From positions 62,001 to 126,000 of the forward strand of contig NZ_JASAOF010000017.1 of the NCBI RefSeq assembly GCF_029952525.1: a stretch of DNA of 64,000 nucleotides, read 5' to 3'. The notes beneath the pieces were generated by a model. It was not told where the DNA came from. It did no database searches and was given only the letters and a program-made list of their open reading frames with translations. The translations under genes were made by a program, and so were the position numbers. This document shows, piece by piece, positions 47,879 to 56,032 of this stretch (positions are counted from its first letter, which is position 1; the number at the start of each line of letters is the position of its first letter). The DNA is from Saccharopolyspora ipomoeae. Lineage in GTDB: Bacteria > Actinomycetota > Actinomycetes > Mycobacteriales > Pseudonocardiaceae.

Positions 47879-50473
47879 ATGCGTGAGGACCTGGAGCTGT
47901 ACTCGCTGGCGGACCGGGTGTTCTACGAGGCGCCGTCGCGCTGGGAGGCGGCCGCGACGACCTTCGAGCTGGTCGAGGCCGCGCTCCCGGACGGCTGGGT
48001 GCGCGGCGGCAACGGCGACTGGTGCATGGTCCGGCCCGACGGACCTGACCTGCCCGACCAGGGCTGGAAGGTCCACGTGTCGGCGACGCCGGAGAACTCC
48101 TCGCGCGTGCTGGCCGAGGTGTCGCGGCACTGCTTCGCGGCGGGCGTCGCGTTCAAGTTCCTGCGCACCCGGAACCTGGTGCGCGCCTACAGCTTGAAGT
48201 ACGCGCCGCGCTCGGCGAGCGGGAAGCTGCTGACGCTCTACCCCGTCGACGACGCCCAGCTGGAGACGACGGTCAAGGCGCTGTCGACGGCCCTGGACGG
48301 GGAACGCGGCCCGTACGTGCTCACCGATCTGCGGATCGGCGGAGGACCGGTGTTCGTGCGCTACGGCGGCTTTTCGGTCAAGCACTGCTTCACCCCGGAC
48401 GGCGAGCAGCTCCTGGCCGTCGAGAACCCCGACGGTGAGCTGGTTCCCGACGATCGTCGCCCGTTCTTCACCACGCCCGAGTGGGTTTCGACGCCGGGAT
48501 TCCTCGCACCGCACCTGGACGCGCGGTCCGGGCAGTCGGCCTCGCTGGGGTACCGGATCACCGAGGCCCTGCACTTCTCCAACGGCGGCGGGGTCTACCT
48601 CGCGCGCCGCGAGGACGACGGCACCGAGGTCGTGCTCAAGGAGGCGCGCCCGCTGGCCGGGCTGGACTCGTCCGGCCGGGACGCCGTGGCGCGGCTGGAG
48701 CACGAGGTCACCGCCCTGCGCGCGCTGGAGGGCGTCGCGGGAGTGCCCCGGGTGCACGAGGTCGTCGACGTGTGGGAGCACCGGTTCGCCGTGCTGGACC
48801 GGGTTCCCGGCCGCACTCTGCAGGCGTGGGGCGCGCTGCACCACCCGCTGGTCGGACCCGAGACCAGCCCTGGAGCCGCGCGGGACTACGCCGAGCGCGC
48901 GGTGCGGGTGCTGCGTCGGGTGACCGCGGTGATCGAGCGGATCCACGAGCGCGGCGTGGTCTTCGGCGACCTGCACCCGGCGAACGTCCTCGTCGACGAC
49001 GAGGACCGGGTGGGGCTGGTCGACTTCGAGGCCGCCTCCGACATCGGCGACCAGCGGCGCCAGCACATGGGCTACGCCGGTTTCACCGACCCCGACGCGC
49101 GCGGCGCCGAGGTCGACCGGCAGGCGCTCGGCGCTCTCGCGCTGTGGTTGTTCCTGCCGCTGACCAGTCTCAACGCCCTGCACCCCGGCAAGGCGAGCGA
49201 GCTGCTCGCCGCAGTGGAGGAGCACTTCACCGTGCCCGACGACGTCCGCACCCTCATCCTCGACCGGGTCCGCCGACCCGCCCCGGCCACGTCGGTCGCG
49301 GCGGCTCCCGAGGTCCGGTTCACCGACGAGCCCGGCCGCCGGGCCGCGCGGGACTCGCTGGCCGAGGCGATCCGGGCCACCGCCGCTCCCGACCGCGACG
49401 ACCGGCTGTTCCCCGGCGACGTGCAGGGATTCCTCAACGGCGGCACCGATTTCGCGTTCGGCGCGGCCGGGGTGCTGTGGGCGCTGCGCACCGCCGGGCA
49501 CGACGTCGAGCCCGAGCACGTCGCCTGGCTGGCCGAGCGCGCCGAGCGGTCCGCCGGCAGGCCCGGGTTCTTCGACGGCGCGCACGGCACCGCGCACGTC
49601 CTCGACCTGCTGGGACACCCCGCGCGGGCGGCCGAGCTCGTCGACCGCGCCGCGCCGGACGTGGCGCGCACCCAGGACGTGAGCCTGTTCAGCGGGCTGG
49701 CCGGGATCGGGCTGAACCACCTGCACCTGGGCGAGCGCGACCCCGCGCAGCTGGCCCGAGCCCTGGAGATCGCCGACCGGGTCGCCGAGGCCGTCGAGAG
49801 CGGCCGGTCGCACGGCATCGACGCCGCCGGCCGGGTCGGCCTGCGCGACGCGGGCACGCGCGGCGGGCTGCTGCGCGGCTGGAGCGGGCCGGCGCTGCTG
49901 TTCCTGCGCTGCTACGAGGCGACCGGGCGGCGCCACCACCTGGACCTGGCGGTGCGCGCGCTGCACCGCGACCTGGACCTGTGCGTGTCCCGGCCGGACG
50001 GAACGCTGCAGGTCGACGGCGGTTTCCGGACCCTGCCGTACCTCGACGTCGGCTCGGCGGGCATCGCGCTGGTGGCCGACGAGGTGCTGCGGCACGTGCC
50101 CGACGAGCGGCTGTCGGGCAGCTCGGCCGGGTTGCACCGCAGCTGCCGCAGCACGCTGGTGGTGCAGTCGGGGTTGTTCGCGGGCCGGGCCGGGCTGCTG
50201 GCGACGCTGGCGCGGTCCTCGCCCGGTGAGCGGCTGCCGGAATCGGCGGTGGCGCACCTGTCGGTGCTGCACTGGCACGCGCTGGGCTACCACGGGCACC
50301 TCGCGTTCCCCGGGGAGGGCAACTTCCGGTTGTCGATGGATTTCGCGACCGGCAACGCGGGCGTGCTCGCGGCGCTGGCGTCGTTGGACGAGCCGGTCGG
50401 ATTCATGCCCTTCCTGGAACCACTACCAACCCCTGGTCATCATCGAAACCCATTGCTGGGGAGCAATTCCTGA
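47879..50473 (+). CDS. class III lanthipeptide synthetase LanKC
   Basis: An 864-residue trifunctional enzyme. Residues ~1-220 form the lyase region, ~230-430 a Ser/Thr kinase-like domain (FGDLHPANVLVDDED near 362, metal site LVDFEAASD near 381), and ~490-840 a LanC-like cyclase (FFDGAHGTAH, FSGLAGIGLNH, VDGGFRTLPYLDVGSAG). The cyclase lacks the Cys-Cys-His zinc ligands, which separates class III from class IV. It phosphorylates and eliminates Ser/Thr and forms lanthionine or labionin rings. GGGGAGGTGAG precedes the ATG. Two precursor genes follow. Confidence 0.93.
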   Translation: MREDLELYSLADRVFYEAPSRWEAAATTFELVEAALPDGWVRGGNGDWCMVRPDGPDLPDQGWKVHVSATPENSSRVLAEVSRHCFAAGVAFKFLRTRNLVRAYSLKYAPRSASGKLLTLYPVDDAQLETTVKALSTALDGERGPYVLTDLRIGGGPVFVRYGGFSVKHCFTPDGEQLLAVENPDGELVPDDRRPFFTTPEWVSTPGFLAPHLDARSGQSASLGYRITEALHFSNGGGVYLARREDDGTEVVLKEARPLAGLDSSGRDAVARLEHEVTALRALEGVAGVPRVHEVVDVWEHRFAVLDRVPGRTLQAWGALHHPLVGPETSPGAARDYAERAVRVLRRVTAVIERIHERGVVFGDLHPANVLVDDEDRVGLVDFEAASDIGDQRRQHMGYAGFTDPDARGAEVDRQALGALALWLFLPLTSLNALHPGKASELLAAVEEHFTVPDDVRTLILDRVRRPAPATSVAAAPEVRFTDEPGRRAARDSLAEAIRATAAPDRDDRLFPGDVQGFLNGGTDFAFGAAGVLWALRTAGHDVEPEHVAWLAERAERSAGRPGFFDGAHGTAHVLDLLGHPARAAELVDRAAPDVARTQDVSLFSGLAGIGLNHLHLGERDPAQLARALEIADRVAEAVESGRSHGIDAAGRVGLRDAGTRGGLLRGWSGPALLFLRCYEATGRRHHLDLAVRALHRDLDLCVSRPDGTLQVDGGFRTLPYLDVGSAGIALVADEVLRHVPDERLSGSSAGLHRSCRSTLVVQSGLFAGRAGLLATLARSSPGERLPESAVAHLSVLHWHALGYHGHLAFPGEGNFRLSMDFATGNAGVLAALASLDEPVGFMPFLEPLPTPGHHRNPLLGSNS

Positions 50474-50632
50474 TAGAATTCGAGTCGAACCTGGGGAAAG
50501 CGAAGAACACCCGCCAATTCGGCGACGGATTCGCTTGCGCGAAAGCACCTCCCGGGCGATTCGGTTCCCGAAGACTTCGCCGTCGACCGTTCGGCGAGGA
50601 CATCCGGATGAACAGTTAGGTGGTGAATTGAC

Positions 50633-50716
50633 GTGTCGATCCTCGACCTCCAGGCCCTGGAGACCACCGCGGCCGAGGCCTCCGTGCCGGGCAGCACCGC
50701 GAGCACCAACTGCTGA
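50633..50716 (+). CDS. class III lanthipeptide precursor 1 (27 aa)
   Basis: GTG start with AGGTGGTGA six bases upstream. The leader begins MSILDLQALE, carrying the ILDLQ recognition motif of class III precursors (compare LLDLQ in AmfS). The peptide ends VPGSTASTNC. Ser21, Ser24 and Cys27 give S-x-x-S-x-x-C, enough for one labionin ring, with Cys as the last residue. It lies 160 nt after the LanKC gene. It is too short for standard gene finders. Confidence 0.9.
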   Translation: MSILDLQALETTAAEASVPGSTASTNC

Positions 50717-50721
50717 CCTCC

Positions 50722-50742
50722 TCGCCCTCCCCAACAGGGCGA
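50722..50742 (+). terminator. hairpin between the two precursor genes
   Basis: TCGCCCT pairs with AGGGCGA around a seven-base loop, five bases after the first precursor stop. It has no T-run. It may act as a partial terminator or RNA stabiliser that sets the ratio of the two peptides. Confidence 0.45.
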
Positions 50743-50779
50743 AGGAACGGCGCGACGACGCGAGAGGAGGTGATTTCCC

Positions 50780-50863
50780 ATGTCGATCCTCGACCTGCAG
50801 GCCCTGGAGACCGCGGCCGCCGAGGCCCACGTCCCGGGCAGCACCTGGAGCAGCGGCTGCTGA
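50780..50863 (+). CDS. class III lanthipeptide precursor 2 (27 aa)
   Basis: ATG start preceded by AGGAGGTGAT (50765-50774), a perfect match to the 16S rRNA 3' end, at five-base spacing. The leader again begins MSILDLQALE. The end is HVPGSTWSSGC, keeping Ser21, Ser24 and Cys27. Only five of 27 residues differ from precursor 1 (positions 12, 17, 23, 25, 26), three of them inside the ring. It is probably the more strongly translated of the two. Confidence 0.92.
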   Translation: MSILDLQALETAAAEAHVPGSTWSSGC

Positions 50864-50899
50864 GGCGTTTCGCCTTGACCCGCTGAGCACCAGCAGGCG

Positions 50900-50937
50900 T
50901 TCCGCCGGTTCGGCCACAGGGTTCCGAACCGGCGGAA
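50900..50937 (+). terminator. strong hairpin after the precursor genes
   Basis: A perfect 14-bp stem (TTCCGCCGGTTCGG with its complement) encloses a ten-base loop, 37 nt after the second precursor stop. It should end or attenuate the transcript before the exporter genes, keeping precursor levels above those of the exporters. Confidence 0.7.
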
Positions 50938-51023
50938 TCGCCCTTTCCTCCCACCCGATGACCGGAAGATCAGCGATACTGTCCCGAGTTGATCTTTTCC
51001 CCCGATGACGGAACGGGACCGCG

Positions 51024-52202
51024 ATGACCACCAGCTCCGACCGCCCGCGATTCGGCCGCGAAGAACGAGTGCTGCACGCGTCCGCGTTCGCCAGCGGCCC
51101 GATGGAGGTCCTGGACTTCCTGCTGCCGCTCTACGCCGGAGCCGTGCTGGCCGCCGCCCCCGGCCAGTCCGGGGCGCTGGTCGCGGTGTGCGCGCTGGCG
51201 GCGCTGGTGACCCGGCCGCTGAGCGGCCACCTGGCCGACCGCCTCAACGAGCTCGTGGTCGCCGCCGCCGGAGCGGTGCTGCACGCCGCCGCGCTGGCCG
51301 GGTTCGCGCTGAGCGGCGGGCTGCCTGCGGCCTTCGCGATGGCGGCGCTGACCGGCATCGGCAGCGCCTTCTTCTGGGTCGGCGTCCGCAGCTGGATCGG
51401 CGGCCGCAGCGGCGGCGACGACGGCCGCGGCTTCGGGCGGCTGCTGTCGTTCGAGGGAACCGGCCAGCTCATCGCCTACGTCATCTGCTTCACGATGCTC
51501 GAAGACCTCGGCTACCCCGCGGTGTTCGCGCTCGGCGCCGTCTCCGCGCTCCTCGCCGCCGTGCTGCTCGGCTTCACCGCGCGCGGCGACGACCCGCGCC
51601 CCCCGGCACCGTCCGACCCGGTCTCGACGCGAGACCTGCTGCCGTTCCTGGTGATCTGCGGGGTGACCGCGGCGCTGGAGGCCGCGATGAGCCTGCTGCT
51701 GCTCCTGCACCTGCAGACCGCCCACCACTACGGCCCCTACGCGATCGCCTCCGCGCTGGCGCCGGGCTTCATCGCGTTCGTGCTGGTCCCGAACATCGCC
51801 CACCGCGTGCTCGCGCGGATCGGCAAGCGCACCGCGGTGATGGCCGCGCTGCTGGCCAGCGCCCTGGTCACCGGTGTGCTGGCCGCCGCGCCCGAGCCGT
51901 GGGTGCTCAGCGTCGTGTGGATCTTCGCCGCGGCCGCGCTGGGCATCGCGATCCCCGCCGAGCAGTCGGCCATCTCCGAGCGGGCCGGGGCCCGCATCGG
52001 CACGCGCCTCAGCCACTACGAGAGCGCCCAGCTGGCGGGCGTGGCCGCGGGCACCGCCGCGATCGGCGCGCTCTACCAGGCCGCCGGGATCGCCGTCTCG
52101 GGCGCCGTCGCGGCCGTCGCGCTGGCCATCACCGCCGCGGCCGTGCCCGTCGCCTGGCGTTCGCTGACCGCCACCACCGCGCTGCGGGACACCAGCGGGT
52201 AG
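51024..52202 (+). CDS. major facilitator superfamily transporter
   Basis: A 392-residue protein with about 12 membrane helices and the loop 2-3 motif GHLADRLNE. It follows the lanthipeptide precursors and lies 6 nt before another MFS gene, so the two work in one operon. Export of the modified peptide is likely. Class III clusters more often have ABC exporters. The ATG at 51024 follows GGAACGGGACCGCG, a weak ribosome site. Confidence 0.82.
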   Translation: MTTSSDRPRFGREERVLHASAFASGPMEVLDFLLPLYAGAVLAAAPGQSGALVAVCALAALVTRPLSGHLADRLNELVVAAAGAVLHAAALAGFALSGGLPAAFAMAALTGIGSAFFWVGVRSWIGGRSGGDDGRGFGRLLSFEGTGQLIAYVICFTMLEDLGYPAVFALGAVSALLAAVLLGFTARGDDPRPPAPSDPVSTRDLLPFLVICGVTAALEAAMSLLLLLHLQTAHHYGPYAIASALAPGFIAFVLVPNIAHRVLARIGKRTAVMAALLASALVTGVLAAAPEPWVLSVVWIFAAAALGIAIPAEQSAISERAGARIGTRLSHYESAQLAGVAAGTAAIGALYQAAGIAVSGAVAAVALAITAAAVPVAWRSLTATTALRDTSG

Positions 52203-52208
52203 CGGCCG

Positions 52209-53756
52209 ATGGGACGACACCGCGCGCACGCCGACGCACCCACGGTGCGGTTGAGGGAGCGCCCGCTCAGGCGGGGACCGTACCGGGGACTGCTCACCGG
52301 GTCGTCGATCAACGTCGTCGGCGACGTCATCGGCACCGCGGCGCTGCCGCTGTTCGTCCTGGAAACCACGCACGACCTGGCGCTGACCGGCTGGATCGCG
52401 ACGGTCAGCGTCGGCGGCTCGGTGGTCACCGGCCTGCTGCAGGGACCGCTGATCGACCGGCTCGGGTTCCGCGCCAGCATGCTGTTCTCCAGCGTCTTCG
52501 CCGCCGCCACGACCCTGTCGGTGTACCTGCTGCACGTGGCCGGCCTGCTCACGCCGCCGCTCCTGCTGCTGCTCGCGCTGGTGCGGAGCGTCGCCGACGA
52601 ACCCGGACGAGTGGCGATCTTCGGCATCGTGCCGCAGCTGGCCGGGCAGGCCGGGGTGCCGCTGGAGCGCGCCAACGCGACGCTGCGCACCGTCACGGCC
52701 TCCTCGAACCTGGTGGGACCGCTGGCGGCGGGCGGGATCGCGGCGTTCGCGGGCAGCGAGTGGACGATCCTGCTCAACGCCGTCACCGGCCTGCTCGGCA
52801 CGACCGTGCTGCTGCTGTTCGCCCGCGCCCCGCGCACCGCTGCCACCGAGCAGGTCGGCGCCGACGAGGACGGGATGAGCTACTACCGGCGGTTCCGCAT
52901 CGGGCTGCGCTACCTGTTCCAGGACAAGCTGCTGCGCACGCTGGTGGTGGCCACGATGGTGTTCGCGGCGTTCGACTCCAGCTTCGCCACGATCGGGCTG
53001 ACCGCCTACGCCGCCGAGGTCCTGCACCAGCCCGCCCTCTACGGCGGCCTGATCAGCGCGTTCGGCATCGGTTCGCTGGTGGGCACGATCGGCTACGGCG
53101 CCGTCGGGCACAAGCTGCCCAAGCGCCGCACCTACCTCACCGTCTACCTCGCGTTCTCGGCGCTGGTGCTGCTGATGTCGTTGGAGCTGGGCGTGGCTCC
53201 GGCGTTCGCGGTGATGGCCGCGGCGGGCCTGGTGACCAGCCCGCTGGACATGCTCTACATGGCCGCGCTGCAGGAACGGGTGCCGAAGCGGTTGTTCGGC
53301 CGGGTCATCAGCATCGCCAACACGGTCCTCAGCGCCCCGGCTCCGCTGGCGGTCGCCGCGGCGACCGGGCTGATCAGCAGCGTCGGCGTGCGCACGACCA
53401 TGCTCGCGCTGGGCTGCGGCTACCTGGCGCTGGCGGTCGGCCTGGTGTTCGTGCGGCACCTGCACAAGCTCGACACGACGCCGGTCGACGGCAGCGAGGT
53501 CACGCGGCGGCTGCCGCGGAAGGTGCAGGCGACGCAACCGATCCCCCGCCGGTTCGACCACCTGGCGACGCAGCCCATTCCCAGAATTCCCACTTCCCCG
53601 CCCGGACATCGGGTGTGGATGCTGTCGGCGGACGCCGGACTCACCCAACCGATTCCGCGAATCGGTGCGGCGCACCTGCCGACGGTGCAATGGCAGCGGC
53701 ACGAATTCAGCCGGGATTCCGGCGAGATCCAGCAGAACAGGATTTTCGAGTCGTGA
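52209..53756 (+). CDS. MFS transporter with repeat-bearing C-terminal tail
   Basis: A 515-residue protein. Residues ~25-420 are a 12-helix MFS domain of the macrolide-efflux (MefA-like) kind (LTGSSINVVGDVIGTAALPL, LIDRLGFRASML). The last ~90 residues are a polar tail with three copies of TQPIPR at Thr442, Thr454 and Thr479. Such a tail is not usual in the family and might be a phosphorylation or protein-docking site. It is paired with the upstream MFS gene. Confidence 0.82.
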   Translation: MGRHRAHADAPTVRLRERPLRRGPYRGLLTGSSINVVGDVIGTAALPLFVLETTHDLALTGWIATVSVGGSVVTGLLQGPLIDRLGFRASMLFSSVFAAATTLSVYLLHVAGLLTPPLLLLLALVRSVADEPGRVAIFGIVPQLAGQAGVPLERANATLRTVTASSNLVGPLAAGGIAAFAGSEWTILLNAVTGLLGTTVLLLFARAPRTAATEQVGADEDGMSYYRRFRIGLRYLFQDKLLRTLVVATMVFAAFDSSFATIGLTAYAAEVLHQPALYGGLISAFGIGSLVGTIGYGAVGHKLPKRRTYLTVYLAFSALVLLMSLELGVAPAFAVMAAAGLVTSPLDMLYMAALQERVPKRLFGRVISIANTVLSAPAPLAVAAATGLISSVGVRTTMLALGCGYLALAVGLVFVRHLHKLDTTPVDGSEVTRRLPRKVQATQPIPRRFDHLATQPIPRIPTSPPGHRVWMLSADAGLTQPIPRIGAAHLPTVQWQRHEFSRDSGEIQQNRIFES

Positions 53757-53803
53757 CCGCTGCTACGATCACGAACGGCATTTGATTCACAGACGGAGGA
53801 TTC

Positions 53804-53998
53804 ATGTCGAATGCGAAGCACATAGCCATCGGCGCGCTCATGGTGGTGGCCGGGGTCCTGCTGCGGATCTACGGTGGTGAAACCGAGGTCGGCCCGTTCG
53901 AATTGCGGACGGTGGGCAACGTCATCGCCATCATCGGTGGCATCGAGGCCGTCATCGGCGTCGCCTCCATCTTCTTCCCGGAGAAGAAGCTCAAGTAG
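53804..53998 (+). CDS. 64-residue two-helix membrane protein
   Basis: Two hydrophobic helices (IAIGALMVVAGVLLRIYGG and VGNVIAIIGGIEAVIGVASIF) and a KKLK end. ACGGAGGATTC precedes the ATG at good spacing. It lies 47 nt after the exporter gene. It may be an immunity or accessory membrane peptide, which is only a suggestion from position. Confidence 0.7.
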   Translation: MSNAKHIAIGALMVVAGVLLRIYGGETEVGPFELRTVGNVIAIIGGIEAVIGVASIFFPEKKLK

Positions 53999-54173
53999 AT
54001 CCCGGGGGATTCTGGGGGGATCGCCCGCTGACCTGGTCGGACTCGGGCAGGACGTCGGTGGTCGCGGTGGCGGCCACCGGCTTCACTCACACTTTCCGAT
54101 GAGACCCCCTACTACCCCGAAGATGGCATCGGAATCATTGCCGCACAATTTCTTCCACTGGTAGGTTCACCGC

Positions 54174-55067
54174 ATGGGACTGGGGCTGGAACTGGCGGGC
54201 ACGAATGCCACCTGGGTGTTCGAGCACGACAGAATCGAGATCAATTACTCCAGCGGACTCGGGCATCCCCGCCTGCTGCGCAAGCTCAAGCACAGGACCA
54301 TCCCGTACCACGCCATTTCCCGCGCGACCGCCGCCGGCGGCGACGGTCATCCGCAGTTGACGCTCCACTTGCGACCCGGCGCGGATCCGCTCACCGAGGT
54401 CGCCGCGGGCCAGCTCGCCGACGATTCCGAACCGAACCAGATCGAGCTGGAACCGAATCAGCAGGAACTGGCGGCCTACTACGCCGACCACATCAACGAC
54501 CACTGCGATCTCAACCCGGATTCCGACGCGCTCGCGCCGCGCTTCCTCGTCGAGGTCGACCAGTCCCCGCGACGGCTCAAGGGCTACGACGGGGAGGCGT
54601 CCTTCGACGGCTCCGCGGTCGAGTTCCAGTGGCACCCGGACGCGTCCCGGGTCAAGCACCGCTCGCCGAAGCGGCGCCACGAGCTCACCGAGCTCGTCGG
54701 CGTCGAGTGGGTCAAGCCGGGTCTGACCTCGGGCCACTTCCTGCTGGTGCCGCACGGCGATCGGGCCGAGGCCCCGCCCGCCGACAACATCCGGGCCCTG
54801 CTGTTCGGCTTCGGGTTCGGCACCACCGCCAACTCGCTGCCGTTCGCCGCCGCCGTGCTGGCCGCGATCCGGCAGGCCCAGCCCGAGCTGACCGCGCTCG
54901 GCGCCGCTCCGGAGCCGCGGATGCTGCCTGGCGCGCCGCAGCGGCCGGAGATGTCGCGGGAGGAGATCCTCGCGACGATCCGCGAGCTGGGGCAGCTGCA
55001 CGCCGACGGCATCCTCACCCAGCAGGAGTTCGAGGCCAAGAAGCGGGAACTGCTCGACCGGCTCTGA
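54174..55067 (+). CDS. DUF4429-like protein with SHOCT domain
   Basis: A 297-residue soluble protein. The first ~240 residues look like two copies of a PH-like unit of the DUF4429 type: LAGTNATWVFEHDRIEINYS near residue 5 and KGYDGEASFDGSAVEFQWHP near 140, each followed by an I-x-W/Y core. The C-terminus is a SHOCT helix pair (EILATIRELGQLHADGILTQ, EFEAKKRELL). These proteins are common in actinomycetes and of unknown function. It sits between the exporters and the acyltransferase, and its link to the pathway is unproven. Confidence 0.75.
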   Translation: MGLGLELAGTNATWVFEHDRIEINYSSGLGHPRLLRKLKHRTIPYHAISRATAAGGDGHPQLTLHLRPGADPLTEVAAGQLADDSEPNQIELEPNQQELAAYYADHINDHCDLNPDSDALAPRFLVEVDQSPRRLKGYDGEASFDGSAVEFQWHPDASRVKHRSPKRRHELTELVGVEWVKPGLTSGHFLLVPHGDRAEAPPADNIRALLFGFGFGTTANSLPFAAAVLAAIRQAQPELTALGAAPEPRMLPGAPQRPEMSREEILATIRELGQLHADGILTQQEFEAKKRELLDRL

Positions 55068-55105
55068 TCGCGCCTGCCCATCGCAAGCCAGAGAGGTGAA
55101 CACCG

Positions 55106-56032
55106 GTGCGCCGTGACGCGCTCTACTTCCCGGGCCTGGTGCCGACGAAGTTCTCCGCGATCGAGGACTTCCTGCGCACCAGCGACCACGCCCGCGCCCG
55201 GATCGAGGTCGCCGACGACGTGCTCGGCTACTCGCTGCTGGACGCCTACGCCGAGGCCGAGGTCTACGACTGGGAGGTCTACGAGTCCGGGTTCCTGGTG
55301 CTGACCCTGGCCTTGGCCGACTGGGCGCTCGACCACGTCGAGCTCGACCCGGTGCTGTGCGGCGGGCAGAGCTTCGGCGCCATCATCGCCGCGGTGTTCA
55401 GCGGCGCTCTGTCCTACGAGGACGGTCTGCGGCTGGTGCGCGCCAGCGCGGCCGTGGAACTCGACTACTTCGCGGCCGTGCCGGAACCGCTGGGCTGCCT
55501 GTTCTTCTACCGCCTGGACTCGCGGACGGTCGACGCCCTCGTGGCCGACTTCCCCGGCGAGCTGGAGGTGTCGATCTACCTCGACGATTCCGTGCACGCC
55601 GTGTCGGGCACGCTCGCCGACCTGCAGCTGTTCGAGGACCGCGTGCGCGAGTCCGGCGGCTACCCGTTCTACACGATGAACCGATCGGAGCACTGCTCCA
55701 CCGTCCGGCCGCTGCGCGATCGACTCGAAACCGAGGTGTACGACCGCGTTTCGTGGAACAGTCCGAAGTGGCCGATGCTGTCGGACGTCAGCGGGAGGCT
55801 GCTGACCGATCCGGCTGAGATCGAGGAGGACCTGCTCGACGGGTGGGTGACCCCGGTGCGCTGGAGCACCGTGGTCGAGGGCATGCGCGCCGCCCGCGCC
55901 GAGCACGCGCACATCATCGGGCCCAGGAACATGTTCGCCCGGATCACCAACAACGCGCTGCCCACCGACGTCATCACCCCCAAGAAGGTCGCCGACCACC
56001 CCTCGGCGACGGCGAAGCGAGTTCACCGATGA
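55106..56032 (+). CDS. FabD-like acyltransferase with atypical substrate site
   Basis: A 308-residue member of the malonyl-CoA:ACP transacylase family with nucleophile GGQSFGA and a His in SEHCSTVRPL, comparable to SHCALM of E. coli FabD. The oxyanion motif GQGSQ near the N-terminus reads PGLVPTKF. The Arg that holds the malonyl carboxylate is Ser (RLVRASAAV, against RMVSARASL in a PKS AT of this window). A non-malonyl acyl group is therefore likely. GTG start after AGAGAGGTG. It overlaps the P450 gene (ATGA). Confidence 0.85.
   Translation: MRRDALYFPGLVPTKFSAIEDFLRTSDHARARIEVADDVLGYSLLDAYAEAEVYDWEVYESGFLVLTLALADWALDHVELDPVLCGGQSFGAIIAAVFSGALSYEDGLRLVRASAAVELDYFAAVPEPLGCLFFYRLDSRTVDALVADFPGELEVSIYLDDSVHAVSGTLADLQLFEDRVRESGGYPFYTMNRSEHCSTVRPLRDRLETEVYDRVSWNSPKWPMLSDVSGRLLTDPAEIEEDLLDGWVTPVRWSTVVEGMRAARAEHAHIIGPRNMFARITNNALPTDVITPKKVADHPSATAKRVHR

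Noticed and set aside
47879-50473. Class IV lanthipeptide synthetase
   Set aside because: The cyclase lacks the zinc-binding Cys-Cys-His/Cys set required for class IV.
50226-51031. Longer plus and minus frames covering the precursor peptides (260 and 202 residues)
   Set aside because: They show no motifs, while the two short frames have ribosome sites, the ILDLQ leader motif and a conserved ring motif.
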